Of a stretch of 5,526 nt of DNA, positions 5,245 to 5,526 are shown one piece after another. The stretch is from Tardiphaga sp. (GTDB taxonomy: Bacteria > Pseudomonadota > Alphaproteobacteria > Rhizobiales > Xanthobacteraceae), in assembly GCA_014377915.1 (NCBI GenBank), contig JACMOT010000459.1:1-5526 (forward strand), read 5' to 3'. Under the pieces are notes generated by a model. It did not search any database and had not been told where the DNA came from. It saw only the letters and a list, made by a program, of their open reading frames with translations. The position numbers and the translations under genes were made by a program. The first letter of the stretch is position 1; every line of letters begins with the position of its first letter.

Positions 5245-5526
5245 ATGGCAAAAATCAAGGTAACCAACCCCGTCGTCGAACTCGACGGCGACGAGATGAC
5301 CCGCATCATCTGGCAGTACATCAAGGACAAGCTGATCAACCCCTTCCTTGACATCGACCTGCAATATTACGACCTCGGGATGGAATACCGCGACAAGACC
5401 GACGATCAGGTCACCATCGACGCCGCCAACGCGATCAAGAAATATGGCGTCGGCGCCAAATGCGCCACCATCACCCCGGACGAAGCCCGGGTGAAGGAAT
5501 TCGGCCTCAAGCAGATGTGGAAGTCG
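5245..5526 (+). CDS. icd: NADP-dependent isocitrate dehydrogenase, N-terminal 94 residues (cut by window edge)
   Basis: The frame begins [20 protein letters not shown] and stays open to the right edge. It matches the eukaryote-like (IDH1-type) NADP isocitrate dehydrogenases common in alphaproteobacteria, which are about 400-410 residues long. Diagnostic segments are [12 protein letters not shown] (12-23), YDLGMEYRD (42-50), and [15 protein letters not shown] with KQMWKS (73-94), which carries the conserved Lys and Thr residues that contact substrate and NADP. The enzyme is a soluble cytoplasmic homodimer that oxidatively decarboxylates isocitrate to 2-oxoglutarate, producing NADPH and linking the TCA cycle to glutamate synthesis. 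A weak ribosome site AAAGG lies at 5230-5234. The gap of 114 bases after the hydrolase, with hairpins and a candidate promoter, suggests independent transcription. Confidence 0.97.
   Translation, partial: MAKIKVTNPVVELDGDEMTRIIWQYIKDKLINPFLDIDLQYYDLGMEYRDKTDDQVTIDAANAIKKYGVGAKCATITPDEARVKEFGLKQMWKS

Overview
The window is GC-rich DNA with strongly G/C-biased third codon positions. Its gene families and GTCCCGG-type intergenic palindromes point to an alphaproteobacterium of the Bradyrhizobium/Rhodopseudomonas/Nitrobacter group. That assignment is an inference from gene content and style. No tRNA, rRNA, CRISPR array, insertion sequence or transposase is visible.

Layout: there are two genes on the minus strand and three on the plus strand, arranged around a divergent intergenic region at 2226-2401. 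Leftward, a SpoU/TrmJ-type tRNA methyltransferase with a DUF559 (Vsr-like nuclease fold) domain at its C-terminus occupies 2225 to 1011. Beyond it, a gene of the isocitrate lyase/phosphoenolpyruvate mutase superfamily runs from 787 off the left edge. Rightward come a 204-residue all-helical protein of unknown function built of four degenerate repeats (2402-3016), then a membrane-anchored alpha/beta hydrolase with eight C-terminal membrane segments (3400-5130). Last is the start of icd, NADP-dependent isocitrate dehydrogenase (5245 to the right edge).

Two intergenic regions hold composite palindromic (REP/BIME-like) elements that share a near-identical end sequence: 829-980 and 3045-3178. The second region (3017-3399) also contains a small hairpin (3191-3209). 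Next to it is an 83-base structure with perfect 20-base inverted arms and a second hairpin nested in an A/T-rich loop (3211-3293), about 105 bases upstream of the hydrolase start.

The genes do not form one obvious pathway. icd is a TCA-cycle gene and trmJ a tRNA-modification gene. The hydrolase, the helical-repeat protein and the PEP-mutase-like protein have no substrate that can be read from sequence. The most interesting items are the methyltransferase-DUF559 fusion with a degraded nuclease motif, the nested perfect inverted repeat, the four-repeat helical protein, and the hydrolase fused to a polytopic membrane domain. I see no clear evidence for a new multi-gene system.
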